A DNA stretch of 64,000 nucleotides. It comes from Erwinia aphidicola (lineage in GTDB: Bacteria; Pseudomonadota; Gammaproteobacteria; Enterobacterales; Enterobacteriaceae). Below the pieces are notes generated by a model. It saw only the letters and a program-made list of their open reading frames with translations. It was not told the DNA's origin and made no database searches. The position numbers and the translations under genes are program-made. Below, in pieces: positions 1 through 8,681 of the stretch; within the stretch, counting starts at the first letter, position 1, and each line of letters opens with the position of its first letter. Location of the stretch: positions 1,364,001 to 1,428,000 of the forward strand of contig NZ_JAMKCQ010000001.1 of NCBI RefSeq assembly GCF_024169515.1, in the 5' to 3' direction.

Positions 1-336
1 CAGATTGTGTTTAGCCAGAGCGGCCAGCGTCTCTTTAACCTGAGGATAAAGCAAACTGCCCCCGTCAACGTGCGAGGCGTAGTGCTGGTCCAGCAGCACG
101 CGTGCGTCACCGATCAGCGCAGGCGAAGGCGCGTGGCCCAGCGCCCAGGTCAACGCCCGCTCAATCAGAATATCGGCACCGTTGCCAATCCAGGTCGAAA
201 CGCGCGCAATCCCGGCTGCCGGCAGGTTCAGTGCGCTGAGCGCCCCATCCACCGCGCTGGTCAGCCCCGGTGCGCTGTCGGTCAGCGTGCCATCGAGATC
301 GAAGGCCAGCGCCCGGATATTAGTGAAATGCCCCAT
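1..336 (-). CDS. gph: phosphoglycolate phosphatase, N-terminal part (cut by window edge)
   Basis: This is the first ~112 codons of a HAD-superfamily phosphatase, running off the left edge. The start ATG (minus strand, 334-336) gives [20 protein letters not shown]. It contains the HAD motif I DxDGT, whose first Asp is the nucleophile. In this family Gph dephosphorylates 2-phosphoglycolate, including that arising from 3'-phosphoglycolate ends of broken DNA. The gene overlaps the end of rpe by 17 nt, as expected for the dam-rpe-gph operon. Identity is secure from motif plus context, although the C-terminal half is not visible. Confidence 0.9.
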   Translation of the reverse strand, partial: MGHFTNIRALAFDLDGTLTDSAPGLTSAVDGALSALNLPAAGIARVSTWIGNGADILIERALTWALGHAPSPALIGDARVLLDQHYASHVDGGSLLYPQVKETLAALAKHNL

Positions 337-1006
337 GACGAGATTTCTCCAGTTCTGTCCGCATATCGTCGATCACTTTTTTGTAATCGGGATGACCAAA
401 AATCGCCGAACCGGCGACAAACATATCGGCGCCCGCTTCTGCGATCGCGCCAATGTTGTCGACTTTGACGCCGCCGTCCACTTCCAGACGAATGTCGTAG
501 CCGCTCTGGTCGATAAGTTTACGCACCTGACGCAGTTTGTTCAGCGTGCCGGGAATAAACGACTGGCCGCCAAACCCGGGGTTAACCGACATCAGCAGGA
601 TCACATCAAGCTTATCCATCACATAATCCAGAATGCTGAGCGGCGTGGCCGGATTCAGCACCAGGCCTGCTTTACAGCCGTGTTCTTTGATCAGCTGTAA
701 CGTGCGGTCAACGTGTTCGGAGGCTTCAGGATGGAAGGTGATATAGCTGGCACCGGCTTTAGCAAAGTCAGGCACCAGGCGATCGACGGGTTTCACCATC
801 AGATGCACGTCAATAGGGGCAGTCACGCCGTAATCGCGCAGGGCTTTCAGGACCATCGGGCCCATCGTAAGGTTCGGAACGTAATGATTATCCATCACAT
901 CGAAATGCACCACATCACCACCGGCAGCCAGTGCTTTAGCGGTGTCTTCGCCCAGGCGGGCAAAGTCTGCGGAAAGAATTGATGGGGCAATTAAAAACTG
1001 TTTCAT
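320..1006 (-). CDS. rpe: ribulose-phosphate 3-epimerase
   Basis: A 228-residue TIM-barrel enzyme interconverting D-ribulose 5-phosphate and D-xylulose 5-phosphate in the pentose phosphate pathway (cytoplasm). Visible family motifs are [12 protein letters not shown] (metal-binding His/Asp), [13 protein letters not shown] and the phosphate-binding end LEVDGGVK...AGSAIFG. The frame is open further upstream, but [11 protein letters not shown] is the conserved family N-terminus and has an SD-like GGAG before it, so I place the start at 1006. It lies between dam and gph on the same strand. Confidence 0.97.
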   Translation of the reverse strand: MKQFLIAPSILSADFARLGEDTAKALAAGGDVVHFDVMDNHYVPNLTMGPMVLKALRDYGVTAPIDVHLMVKPVDRLVPDFAKAGASYITFHPEASEHVDRTLQLIKEHGCKAGLVLNPATPLSILDYVMDKLDVILLMSVNPGFGGQSFIPGTLNKLRQVRKLIDQSGYDIRLEVDGGVKVDNIGAIAEAGADMFVAGSAIFGHPDYKKVIDDMRTELEKSRHGAFH

Positions 1007-1043
1007 CCGTTTCTCCCTGGTTGTGCCTGACGTCAGGCTCTCA

Positions 1044-1865
1044 TCACCGGCCAGTATACAGCGCCAGCAGTTCATTAACCTTTAGGCGACTTCCGCCAAT
1101 ACTGCTGATTGAGCGGCGCACTTTGATTTCGTGCAGCTTGGTCGCCGCCTGATACCACTCGCGCGTTAGCGGAGTGTCATGGTTGGAGATCAGCACGGTA
1201 ATGCTGTTCTCCTGCGCCAGCATAGTGGCCAGTTCGGCCAGATGCTGCTGCTCGCGCATGGTGAAACTGTTGGTGTGGTACGCGGTAAAGTTGGCCGTGG
1301 CCGACAGAGGCGCATAGGGTGGGTCGCAATACACCACCGCCCCCTGCCGCGCTTTCCCCAGCGTAACATCGTAAGATTCGCAGACAAAGGTCGCATGTTG
1401 TGCACGCTCGGCAAACCAGTAAAGCTCATCTTCCGGGAAGTAGGGCTTGCGGTAGCGGCCAAACGGCACGTTGAACTCACCGCTCAGGTTGTAGCGGCAC
1501 AGCCCGTTATAGCAGTGGCGGTTGAGGTAGAGAAACAGCACCGCGCGGCGATAGGCATCAGTGCACTGATTGAACTCCTGGCGACAGGCATAATAGACCT
1601 CGGAGTCATTCCCCTGCGGCGTAAACAGCACGCGCGCATCGGCAACGAACTCATCCGCACGCTCTTTAACGATGTTATAGAGGTTGATCAGGTCGCTGTT
1701 AATGTCAGCCAGAATGTAGCGGGAATATTGGGTATTGAGGAAGACTGAGCCGGCACCGACAAACGGCTCGATCAGGCAATCCCCCTCCGGGAGATGGCGT
1801 CGAATATCATCGAGTAACGGGTACTTGCCACCAGCCCACTTCAAAAAAGCGCGATTTTTTTTCAT
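1044..1865 (-). CDS. dam: DNA adenine methyltransferase Dam
   Basis: A 273-residue orphan N6-adenine methyltransferase acting on GATC; it directs mismatch repair, replication timing and gene regulation. The SAM-binding FxGxG-type segment [10 protein letters not shown] (residues ~33-42) and catalytic DPPY (181-184) are present, as is the N-terminal [12 protein letters not shown] block. The open frame extends 30 codons upstream, but [13 protein letters not shown] is the conserved start, so I use 1865. The neighbours damX upstream and rpe/gph downstream match the aroKB-damX-dam-rpe-gph superoperon. Confidence 0.97.
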   Translation of the reverse strand: MKKNRAFLKWAGGKYPLLDDIRRHLPEGDCLIEPFVGAGSVFLNTQYSRYILADINSDLINLYNIVKERADEFVADARVLFTPQGNDSEVYYACRQEFNQCTDAYRRAVLFLYLNRHCYNGLCRYNLSGEFNVPFGRYRKPYFPEDELYWFAERAQHATFVCESYDVTLGKARQGAVVYCDPPYAPLSATANFTAYHTNSFTMREQQHLAELATMLAQENSITVLISNHDTPLTREWYQAATKLHEIKVRRSISSIGGSRLKVNELLALYTGR

Positions 1866-1969
1866 GCCGTCGTTTATTACTTTACTCATCAGGCTGTGGT
1901 TACACCGACAGCATATCTGCGCTTTAAATGATCGACGTGCTTTTGGCACGCTCACACACTTGAGGAAAT

Positions 1970-1985
1970 GCCGGGTTACCCCGGC
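1970..1985 (-). terminator. hairpin just after damX
   Basis: A perfect 6-bp GCCGGG/CCCGGC stem with a 4-nt loop lies a few bases after the damX stop. It has only a weak T stretch, so at most it would attenuate transcription into dam. It could equally be an mRNA-end or processing structure. Confidence 0.3.
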
Positions 1986-1991
1986 AAAATA

Positions 1992-2993
1992 TTACTTACC
2001 GGCTTCTTTTTTAACCTGACTGACCGGTTTCACCCATGGATTCTGGGCGCGAACTTCAGCGGGCAGCGAAGCAACAGCACGCTTAGCCTCGGCCGAGGTG
2101 CCATAAGAGCCACTGACCAGCACGTACCACGGCTGACCGTTGCGCGTTGTCTGGTACACATGGTAGCCGGATAAATTCTGTTTTTTCGCCCACGCATTCA
2201 GCGTGTCTGAGCGTGAAGCACTGCTCAGCTGCAGCGTGAAGTTGCCGCCTGGCGTGCCGCCACTGTGGCTGGCCGTTGCCGCTGGCTTGTTCTCTTTCAC
2301 TGCGGGCTTGCTGGCGGTCGGTTTGTGCGCCGTTGCCGCTTTGCTGTCATGGGCCGCGGCGGCATGCGTTGTCTGGCGTGCAGGCTGATGGCTCGCCGCT
2401 GACGGTTTGTTGGTTACCTGGCGCGGGGTTTCACCACCGGGTGCCACCGTTGCAGCACCGGTAGGCAGAGACGAACCGCCCTGCCCGGCCTGCGCCGCTG
2501 CATCGACCTGACCCTGCTGATTGCTCAGCGCGTTGTTCAGATCGCCAGGCAATTCGACACGCTGCTGGTTGGCAGGCGTCTGCATCTGCGGCGCATCGGT
2601 TGGCGTTGGGGAGATAGGTGGCACGCTGACGTCCTGCGGTGCAGCAGGCTGGCCCGCGGCTGACGCACTGTTCTCCGTCGTGGCCGGCTGACCGGATTGC
2701 CCGCTCATGGAAGAGGAGCCAGACAGATCGATATTTTTCTCGCCGCCGCCGCTGCCGCCGCTGGTGGCCGGAGCCGCAGGCTGCTGCGCACTCTTCTCAC
2801 TGCCGCTGTCCGGTGATTTCAGCGCCGAGCCGATGCCCAGCACTAACAGCAGCAGCACCAGGATCCCGATGCCCATCATCATATGCTGGCGGGAAACTGG
2901 CACTTTAGTCGCAGAAGACGCTTTGCGCGGCCGCGTAGGGCGGCGGTCGCTGGTGTCAGGTTTTAACTCGTCTTCCGGTTTAAACTCGTCCAT
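1992..2993 (-). CDS. damX: cell division protein DamX (SPOR domain)
   Basis: A 333-residue bitopic inner-membrane protein with a short cytoplasmic N-terminus (MDEFKPEDELKPDTSDRRPTR), one membrane segment at about residues 37-60 (MMMGIGILVLLLLVLGIGSAL), a long low-complexity Pro/Ala/Gln/Ser periplasmic linker, and a C-terminal SPOR domain (from ~250, FTLQLSSASR...WYVLVSGSYG). SPOR domains bind glycan strands lacking stem peptides at the division septum. The E. coli protein is about 95 residues longer; the shortfall is largely an acidic cytoplasmic stretch before the membrane segment. The gene lies between aroB and dam as in E. coli. Confidence 0.93.
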   Translation of the reverse strand: MDEFKPEDELKPDTSDRRPTRPRKASSATKVPVSRQHMMMGIGILVLLLLVLGIGSALKSPDSGSEKSAQQPAAPATSGGSGGGEKNIDLSGSSSMSGQSGQPATTENSASAAGQPAAPQDVSVPPISPTPTDAPQMQTPANQQRVELPGDLNNALSNQQGQVDAAAQAGQGGSSLPTGAATVAPGGETPRQVTNKPSAASHQPARQTTHAAAAHDSKAATAHKPTASKPAVKENKPAATASHSGGTPGGNFTLQLSSASRSDTLNAWAKKQNLSGYHVYQTTRNGQPWYVLVSGSYGTSAEAKRAVASLPAEVRAQNPWVKPVSQVKKEAGK

Positions 2994-3086
2994 TTAACCT
3001 CCTCCCATAGAGCGGCGTTGCCGTCCAAACCCTGTGGACGGTGATACATCTGTCAGTGTTGCCAGTGGCTGGCTTGCACATTGTTA

Positions 3087-4175
3087 TCAGGACTTTTGGC
3101 AATCCTGAATGGATGCCAGCACCATATCATGTGGCACACCGCTACGCACTTCGGCTTTGCCGATTGCCAGTGGCAGTACCAGGCGCAGTTTTCCAGCCAG
3201 CACCTTTTTATCGCGCATCATGTGCGGCAGATAATCTTCCGCCGCCATGCTTTCTGGTCCGTTCACCGGTAAACCGGCACGCTGCAGCAGCGCGATAATA
3301 CGGTCGGTATCCTGTGAGCTGAACTGCCCAAGACGCTCGGCGTTGCGTGCTGCCATCACCATCCCGGCGGCAACCGCTTCACCGTGCAGCCAGTTACCGT
3401 AGCCCATGTGTGCTTCAATCGCATGGCCGTAAGTATGGCCAAGATTAAGCAGCGCACGCAGACCCTGTTCATGTTCATCGGCAGCCACGACTTCGGCTTT
3501 CAGTTCGCAGCAGCGGCGAATACAGTACGCCATCGCTGCGCCGTCCAGCGCCAGCAGAGCATCAAGATTCTGCTCCAGCCAGTTGAAGAACTCACCGTCA
3601 AGAATAATGCCGTATTTGATCACTTCCGCCAGGCCTGAAGAGAGTTCGCGTGCAGGCAGCGTATTGAGGCAGTCGAGATCGACCACCACCGACGCTGGCT
3701 GATAAAACGCGCCAATCATATTTTTGCCGAGCGGATGGTTGACGGCAGTTTTGCCACCAACGGAAGAGTCGACCTGCGACAGCAGCGTAGTGGGCACCTG
3801 AATAAAGCGTACGCCACGCTGGTAGCTGGCCGCGGCAAAGCCGGTTAAATCGCCGATCACACCGCCACCTAAAGCAATCAGGGTGGTATCACGGCCGTGT
3901 GGCTTTGCCAGAAGTGCAGTAAATACCTGGTCCATTACCGCCAGCGTCTTAAACTGCTCGCCGTCCGGTAAAATCACCTGGTCTACCACCACGCCCACGC
4001 TTTCGAGGCGGGAACGCAGCGCGTCAAGATAGAGAGGAGCCAGCGTCTGGTTGGTCACCAGCATGGCCTGATCGCCCGCTTTAAGCGGCCAAAAAGAAGC
4101 CGGATCTGCAAACAACCCGGCGGCGATAGTAATGGGGTAACTGCGCTCCCCAAGAGTTACGGTAATCCTCTCCAT
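3087..4175 (-). CDS. aroB: 3-dehydroquinate synthase
   Basis: A 362-residue enzyme of the shikimate pathway converting DAHP to 3-dehydroquinate using NAD and a divalent metal. The glycine-rich NAD-binding region [13 protein letters not shown], the segment [21 protein letters not shown] and the metal-binding His residues ([20 protein letters not shown]) are all visible. Length equals the E. coli enzyme. It follows aroK by about 50 nt and precedes damX, so the first two shikimate enzymes of the cluster are co-transcribed. Confidence 0.97.
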   Translation of the reverse strand: MERITVTLGERSYPITIAAGLFADPASFWPLKAGDQAMLVTNQTLAPLYLDALRSRLESVGVVVDQVILPDGEQFKTLAVMDQVFTALLAKPHGRDTTLIALGGGVIGDLTGFAAASYQRGVRFIQVPTTLLSQVDSSVGGKTAVNHPLGKNMIGAFYQPASVVVDLDCLNTLPARELSSGLAEVIKYGIILDGEFFNWLEQNLDALLALDGAAMAYCIRRCCELKAEVVAADEHEQGLRALLNLGHTYGHAIEAHMGYGNWLHGEAVAAGMVMAARNAERLGQFSSQDTDRIIALLQRAGLPVNGPESMAAEDYLPHMMRDKKVLAGKLRLVLPLAIGKAEVRSGVPHDMVLASIQDCQKS

Positions 4176-4227
4176 GACGCTGTATCACCTTTTTTGCTGC
4201 GCCCACGCGGGGCCATCAGAGCGTTAC

Positions 4228-4749
4228 TCAGCTCTTTTCCAACATATTGATAATCTGATTAGCGACCACTTTCGCACTCTGATCGTCAGTGCGAATGGTG
4301 ACGTCGGCAATCTCTTCATACATCGGATTGCGTTCATCAGCTAATGCTTCCAGCACTTCGCGTGGTGGAGAATCCACCTGCAGCAGCGGACGTTTTTTGT
4401 CGCGCTGGGTACGTGCCAGTTGCTTTTCGATAGTCGTTTCAAGATACACCACTACGCCACGGGCGGAGAGACGATTGCGCGTTTCGCGCGACTTGACGGA
4501 ACCGCCACCAGTCGCCAGCACAATGCCCTGCTTTTCAGTGAGTTCATTGATGATTTTTTCTTCGCGATCGCGGAAGCCTTCTTCGCCTTCGACGTCAAAA
4601 ACCCAGCCCACATCCGCTCCGGTACGTCGCTCAATTTCTTGATCGGAATCGAAAAATTCCATATTGAGTTGTTGAGCTAACTGACGCCCAATAGTGCTTT
4701 TGCCGGCACCCATAGGCCCAACCAGAAAGATATTGCGTTTCTCTGCCAT
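4228..4749 (-). CDS. aroK: shikimate kinase I
   Basis: A 173-residue P-loop kinase that phosphorylates shikimate to shikimate 3-phosphate. The Walker A motif is GPMGAGKST (residues 11-19), followed by the shikimate-binding [18 protein letters not shown] and the GGGSV motif. Full length and intact. It is the first gene of the aroK-aroB-damX-dam-rpe-gph transcription unit, so the main promoter should lie in the 393-bp gap upstream. Confidence 0.97.
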   Translation of the reverse strand: MAEKRNIFLVGPMGAGKSTIGRQLAQQLNMEFFDSDQEIERRTGADVGWVFDVEGEEGFRDREEKIINELTEKQGIVLATGGGSVKSRETRNRLSARGVVVYLETTIEKQLARTQRDKKRPLLQVDSPPREVLEALADERNPMYEEIADVTIRTDDQSAKVVANQIINMLEKS

Positions 4750-5142
4750 TTTTTCGGTATTACTAAGACAATTCGTTGATGATACCCCGCCTTAAACCAG
4801 GCAGGACATGAACTGAAACCTCATGAGCGATAGTGCGAGAGTCAGACTAAAAATTATCTCAACACTGAAGGTGTTTTGGCAACCGATTAAATTTACCTTG
4901 CCCATTGCACGCAATATTTTGGCGCGTTTCAGTCCGCTTCATTTATCAGCCGGATGTGGTTGCATCGGCTACGCCGCTTGCGCACGATAAAAAACGGTTA
5001 AAAAGCATTCGCTGCTGTGGGCACCTGGCCCATAATTCAAAATCGCTAAACCTTGTAAGCTAATTCCGCCCTTGCGTCAAACGCAACTGTGACCAATTCG
5101 GGAAAAAACATGCAGGTTCTGTCGTTTGCCGCCAAAAGCGCA
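4750..5142. other. gap between hofQ end and aroK start
   Basis: This 393-bp stretch has no convincing gene. It should carry the aroK promoter (minus strand), but I cannot name a clear -35/-10 pair. Two small symmetric pieces are visible: an imperfect AGCCGGATG.../...GCATCGGCT palindrome near 4949-4971, and TTGCGT-caa-ACGCAA at 5072-5086, close to the hofQ stop, which could be a weak terminator stem or a protein site. Confidence 0.5.
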
Positions 5143-6387
5143 TTAGTCACTACGCACTAATCTCGGCGTGATAAAGATCACCAGTTCGCGCCTTTTTTGC
5201 TCACGCACGTCATGGCGAAAAAGGCCTCCGAGCAGCGGAATATCGCCAAGTACCGGCACTTTACTGCGCCCTGTCGCGCTCTGCTGCTGGAATATGCCGC
5301 CCAGCGCCAGCGTCTGACCATCCTTCAGGATCACCTGCGTGTCGATCTCCTGTTTATCGATGGTGAGTACTTCATTAACGCCGCTGCGCATGTTGCGCCC
5401 CGGCATATTTTGCGAAATGTGCAGTTTCAGCAAAATCCGACCATTGGCCTGCACCACCGGCGTCACTTCCATTCCCAGCATCGCTTCTTTAAATTCCATG
5501 GTGGTAGAGCCGCTGTTGCCGGTCGCCACCTCATAGGGGATCTCCGTGCCCTGCTTAATGCTGGCCGTCTGCTGATGCGAAGTAAATAAGCGCGGGCTGG
5601 CAATAATATCCGCCTGATGTTCACTCTCCAGCGCACTCAGCTCAAGATCCAGCAGGCGACCGTCGAGCCTGGCCAGCGTGAAGCCCACGCGCCCGGCCGG
5701 ATGAGGCACCCCGAGATCGACCCGCAGCTGGCTGGTGCGCAGCGCGTTCGCTACCTGCTCTTCTCCGCTCAGCCCCCAGTTCACGCCCAGCTCGCGCAGG
5801 TTCTCTTCGCTGATGGTGACAATCTGCGCCGCCAGCTCAATCTGCTCTAGCGGCACATCCAGCTGGCGCACCCAGCGTTCAGCCTCTTGCAGTGCGCGAT
5901 CGGTATCGCGCAGCAGCAGGCTGTTGGTGCGGCTATCCAGCGTAATGCTGCCGCGCGCCGTCATCAGCCGGGCGCGCTCATTTTGCAGGCTGGCGTTGAC
6001 CGCTGCCGCATCCGCGTGCTGCAACGTCAGCGTCAGGTTGTGCAGCGGCAGATTTTGCTGTTGTTCCTCACGGCGGGCATCGGCTTTGCGCTGCTCCTCC
6101 TGCTGCCAGCTTTCGGGATACACCAGCAGCACGTTGCCCTGCTGCTGCGTGGTCAGCCGCCCCATTTTCATCACCAGAGAGAGCGCCTGCTGCCACGGCA
6201 CCCCTTGCAACCGCAGCGAGAGGTTGCCCTCCACGCCGGGGGCCACCACCAGATTCAGCTGCTGATAGTCCGCCAGCGCCTGTAACACCTGGCCGATGGG
6301 CGCGTCATCGAACGCCAGTGACAGCGGCGCCTGCGCCAGTGAGAGCGGGCTGATCAGCACCAGCCAGAGGAAGAGCATCCTGTGCAT
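5143..6387 (-). CDS. hofQ: HofQ, secretin-type DNA uptake/utilisation porin
   Basis: A 414-residue secretin homologue. It starts with a signal peptide (MLFLWLVLISPLSLAQA), then an STN-like N-terminal domain (LSLAFDDAPIGQVLQALADYQQLNLVV), an N1 domain, and the C-terminal secretin domain ending ALGGIFQQQ...VPVLGDIPLLGGLFRHD...LVIFITPRLV. By family it forms an outer-membrane ring needed in E. coli to use DNA as a nutrient, and is related to PilQ of competence pili. It is the last gene of hofMNOPQ. The start overlaps hofP by 83 nt; Met4 (6378) is an alternative start. Confidence 0.92.
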   Translation of the reverse strand: MHRMLFLWLVLISPLSLAQAPLSLAFDDAPIGQVLQALADYQQLNLVVAPGVEGNLSLRLQGVPWQQALSLVMKMGRLTTQQQGNVLLVYPESWQQEEQRKADARREEQQQNLPLHNLTLTLQHADAAAVNASLQNERARLMTARGSITLDSRTNSLLLRDTDRALQEAERWVRQLDVPLEQIELAAQIVTISEENLRELGVNWGLSGEEQVANALRTSQLRVDLGVPHPAGRVGFTLARLDGRLLDLELSALESEHQADIIASPRLFTSHQQTASIKQGTEIPYEVATGNSGSTTMEFKEAMLGMEVTPVVQANGRILLKLHISQNMPGRNMRSGVNEVLTIDKQEIDTQVILKDGQTLALGGIFQQQSATGRSKVPVLGDIPLLGGLFRHDVREQKRRELVIFITPRLVRSD

Positions 6388-6709
6388 TTTGTTGTCCTTT
6401 TAACGTCAGCTTTATGACGGGCGGGCAATCCTGTGAGGGGGAAAGCGAGGCGCTGAGCCAGTCGATAGCGGCAAGCTGCCACGCGGTCGCTGGCAGCGCG
6501 TCGCCGATCTGGCCGTGCAGCGTGCTGCCCTGCGGTGAACGCAGCCAGGCGTGGTAGTGGCCCGGTCGGCCAACGATGCCGAGCAGACGCCAGCCCGCGG
6601 GCGCATCACCGGTCGCTGGCTGGCAGCGGCTCTCCTGCAAAAAGAAAGGGTCGCGCGCGTGGCTGCCGCACGCCAGCAGTAACAGCAGCAGCGCTAGCTT
6701 AGGAAGCAT
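6305..6709 (-). CDS. hofP: HofP, DNA utilisation accessory protein
   Basis: A 134-residue protein with an N-terminal hydrophobic export signal (MLPKLALLLLLLACGSHA) followed by RDPFFLQESRC, the DPF element typical of PilP-like partners of secretins. Sequence conservation in this family is low, so the name rests on size, signal and position between hofO and hofQ. The Cys-Gly after the hydrophobic run could suggest lipidation, but a full lipobox is not present. Confidence 0.78.
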   Translation of the reverse strand: MLPKLALLLLLLACGSHARDPFFLQESRCQPATGDAPAGWRLLGIVGRPGHYHAWLRSPQGSTLHGQIGDALPATAWQLAAIDWLSASLSPSQDCPPVIKLTLKGQQNAQDALPLAGADQPALTGAGAAVTGVR

Positions 6710-7196
6710 CGTTTAGCTCCAGCACCAGATGCAGCTGCGCCCCCGCCCGCTTCAGGCGAAAGCGGGGTATTTCTACGCTCGGTTGCAGGGTGGTGAGATA
6801 GCCCAGCAGAGCGCCAAACTGCGCCCAGCTTAGCGTCAGGGCCAGCTCTCCGCCGTGCGCCGTGGGGTGCCAGTGCTCAAGCACCGCCCCGCTGTGCGCC
6901 AGCAGCCTGGGGAGTGAAAAGAGATGCGCCTTAGCGGGTTCGCTCTGCTGCTGGAGTTGGGCAATCTGCTGCTGCACTGTGCGCAACGCGGGTTGCAAAC
7001 GCAGCGCGGAGATCTGACTGGAGTAACGCCGCGCCTGCAGACGCTGCTGCTGCTCCAGCGTCTGCTGCTGCCGCTGCGCCGGATGCAGCCAGCACAGCCA
7101 CAGCAGGCCTGCCAGCAGCAGTGCCGCGAGCGTAAAGCTCACCACCCGCAGCCAGGGCTCGGCCTGCAGCCAGCCGGTCAGCCAGCGGTTAGTCAT
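6699..7196 (-). CDS. hofO: HofO, PilO-like inner-membrane protein
   Basis: A 165-residue protein with one N-terminal membrane segment (VVSFTLAALLLAGLLWLCWL), a Gln-rich coiled-coil stretch (QRQQQTLEQQQRLQARR) and a small C-terminal domain, the PilO arrangement. The frame is open upstream, but MTNRWLTGWL at 7196 gives an 8-nt overlap with hofN, typical of translational coupling, and is the better start. It probably aligns with HofN, HofM and HofP in an inner-membrane platform. Confidence 0.82.
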   Translation of the reverse strand: MTNRWLTGWLQAEPWLRVVSFTLAALLLAGLLWLCWLHPAQRQQQTLEQQQRLQARRYSSQISALRLQPALRTVQQQIAQLQQQSEPAKAHLFSLPRLLAHSGAVLEHWHPTAHGGELALTLSWAQFGALLGYLTTLQPSVEIPRFRLKRAGAQLHLVLELNDAS

Positions 7197-7737
7197 CCGC
7201 GCGTTCCTTCGCGCCAGGAAGCTGCGCCTGCAGGGTGAATTCCAGTGCACGTTCGCGGCTACGCTGTATCTGCCCCAGCGTCACCTGGCGAAAGATCGGC
7301 ATATTCTCCAGCTGCTGGCGCAGCTGATGCAGGCTTTCGATGCGGCGACCGAAGCCGTTAATCTCAAGGCTATGCTCGCCTTTCACCATCTGCTGCAGCC
7401 AGAGATCGGCAGGGAATGCCGCGCCGAGCGCATTGGCAAACTGCTGCCAGCGCGCCAGCCGCTGCAGACGCTGCTGCCGCTCAGCCTGCCGACTTTGTAG
7501 CAGGGCAAGCTGCTGCTGTGCCGCCACGCTGCGGGCCTTCAGCTGCGTGGCCAGATTAAGCCCGGTTCGCCCTATCGCCAGCCCCTCCATCTGCTGCTGG
7601 TTGAGGCGGCGCTGCGCCACTCCGCCCAGCAGTAACCCCACCAGCATCAGCACGGCCCCCAGGGCCAGCAGGCCCCACAACCGCTTGCGCTGTCGCAGCG
7701 CCGCCTGTCGCCACGGCAGCAGATTTACCCATACCAT
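7189..7737 (-). CDS. hofN: HofN, PilN-like assembly protein
   Basis: A 182-residue bitopic membrane protein. The N-terminus MVWVNLLPWR carries the NLLPWR motif by which PilN-type proteins bind the PilM-type partner, followed by a membrane helix (LWGLLALGAVLMLVGLLLGG) and a coiled-coil region. It begins on the last base of the hofM stop region (1-nt overlap), so the two are tightly coupled. Identity rests on the motif and operon position. Confidence 0.87.
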   Translation of the reverse strand: MVWVNLLPWRQAALRQRKRLWGLLALGAVLMLVGLLLGGVAQRRLNQQQMEGLAIGRTGLNLATQLKARSVAAQQQLALLQSRQAERQQRLQRLARWQQFANALGAAFPADLWLQQMVKGEHSLEINGFGRRIESLHQLRQQLENMPIFRQVTLGQIQRSRERALEFTLQAQLPGAKERADD

Positions 7738-8564
7738 CAGCGATCCTCCGGGCGCAGCGCCAGCCCGGTCGCCAGAGCAAACGCGCCTTCACACGCCGGC
7801 ATCGGGGGCTGATAGCTCTGCAGCACGCTTAAAGGGGTAAGTAGCTGAGTGCCGGGCGGGCAGCTCTCCGCCAGCGCCGAGCTGTACCACAGCGTGCTGC
7901 TCTCCTGCAGATAACGCTGCTGCAGGATGGCGAAGTCCGGGGCATCGTCCAGCGGGCACCAGCCCCAGGGCTGCTCGCGATGCTGCGGTGCGAACCACAG
8001 CCAGTGGTCGCTGAGGCGATGTACCAGCGCGGCGGCAGGATCGAGCCGTAAATTGTCCGCCAGGGCGAACAGGGCGGCCGGGGTCAGCTCCAGCACCTGC
8101 GGAGTCAGGCCCGCCAGCTGCAGGCAGTTTTGCCAGCTGTGCAGCGCCTCCTGGCGCGCCGCCGTCAGGTAGACAGGCGCATCGGTTCCCCACCCGCGGC
8201 GGTAATCGAGCGCCAGCGCCTCCGGTGCAATTGGGAAAAATCGCCTCGCCGCCGCCGTGATGTAGCTGCTACGCTCTGGCTCGCGTAATTGCGTGGTGGG
8301 AAGAGCCAGCTGGCGCTGCATCACCAGCTGTGGCGGGAAACCGACGCGCAGTGAGATACGGGAAGGGAGCTGCCTGCGCCAGCGCTGCAGCAGTGCGACC
8401 AGAATGTCCTGCCGTTGCACCAGGCCATGACTTAACGTATCTTGCGGCAACGTATGCTGCCACCAGTGGCGCAGCTGCCAGCCGTTTCGACGGCGCTGGA
8501 TGCCGAGGGCGCACAACTGCCCGTTTTGAATATCCAACCCAACTTGCCATGTCTGAAAAGCCAT
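7737..8564 (-). CDS. hofM: HofM, PilM-like actin-fold protein
   Basis: A 275-residue soluble protein starting MAFQTWQVGLDIQNGQL, resembling the ATP-binding actin-like PilM proteins that cap the cytoplasmic face of type IV pilus assembly complexes. It is the first gene of the hofMNOPQ operon and is transcribed away from mrcA. The 117-bp spacer to mrcA must hold both promoters. The protein is richer in Gln/Leu and more divergent than its neighbours, as is usual for hof genes. Confidence 0.85.
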   Translation of the reverse strand: MAFQTWQVGLDIQNGQLCALGIQRRRNGWQLRHWWQHTLPQDTLSHGLVQRQDILVALLQRWRRQLPSRISLRVGFPPQLVMQRQLALPTTQLREPERSSYITAAARRFFPIAPEALALDYRRGWGTDAPVYLTAARQEALHSWQNCLQLAGLTPQVLELTPAALFALADNLRLDPAAALVHRLSDHWLWFAPQHREQPWGWCPLDDAPDFAILQQRYLQESSTLWYSSALAESCPPGTQLLTPLSVLQSYQPPMPACEGAFALATGLALRPEDR

Positions 8565-8681
8565 TGACGCGATCTCCTTATCGTCAGTTACAAAAGGACG
8601 TATCCAAGGTACTGGCTTGCCTTTATACTACCGCGCGATTGTTTATAAACTGCCCAATCGACTTTAAATGGGAAATATCAG

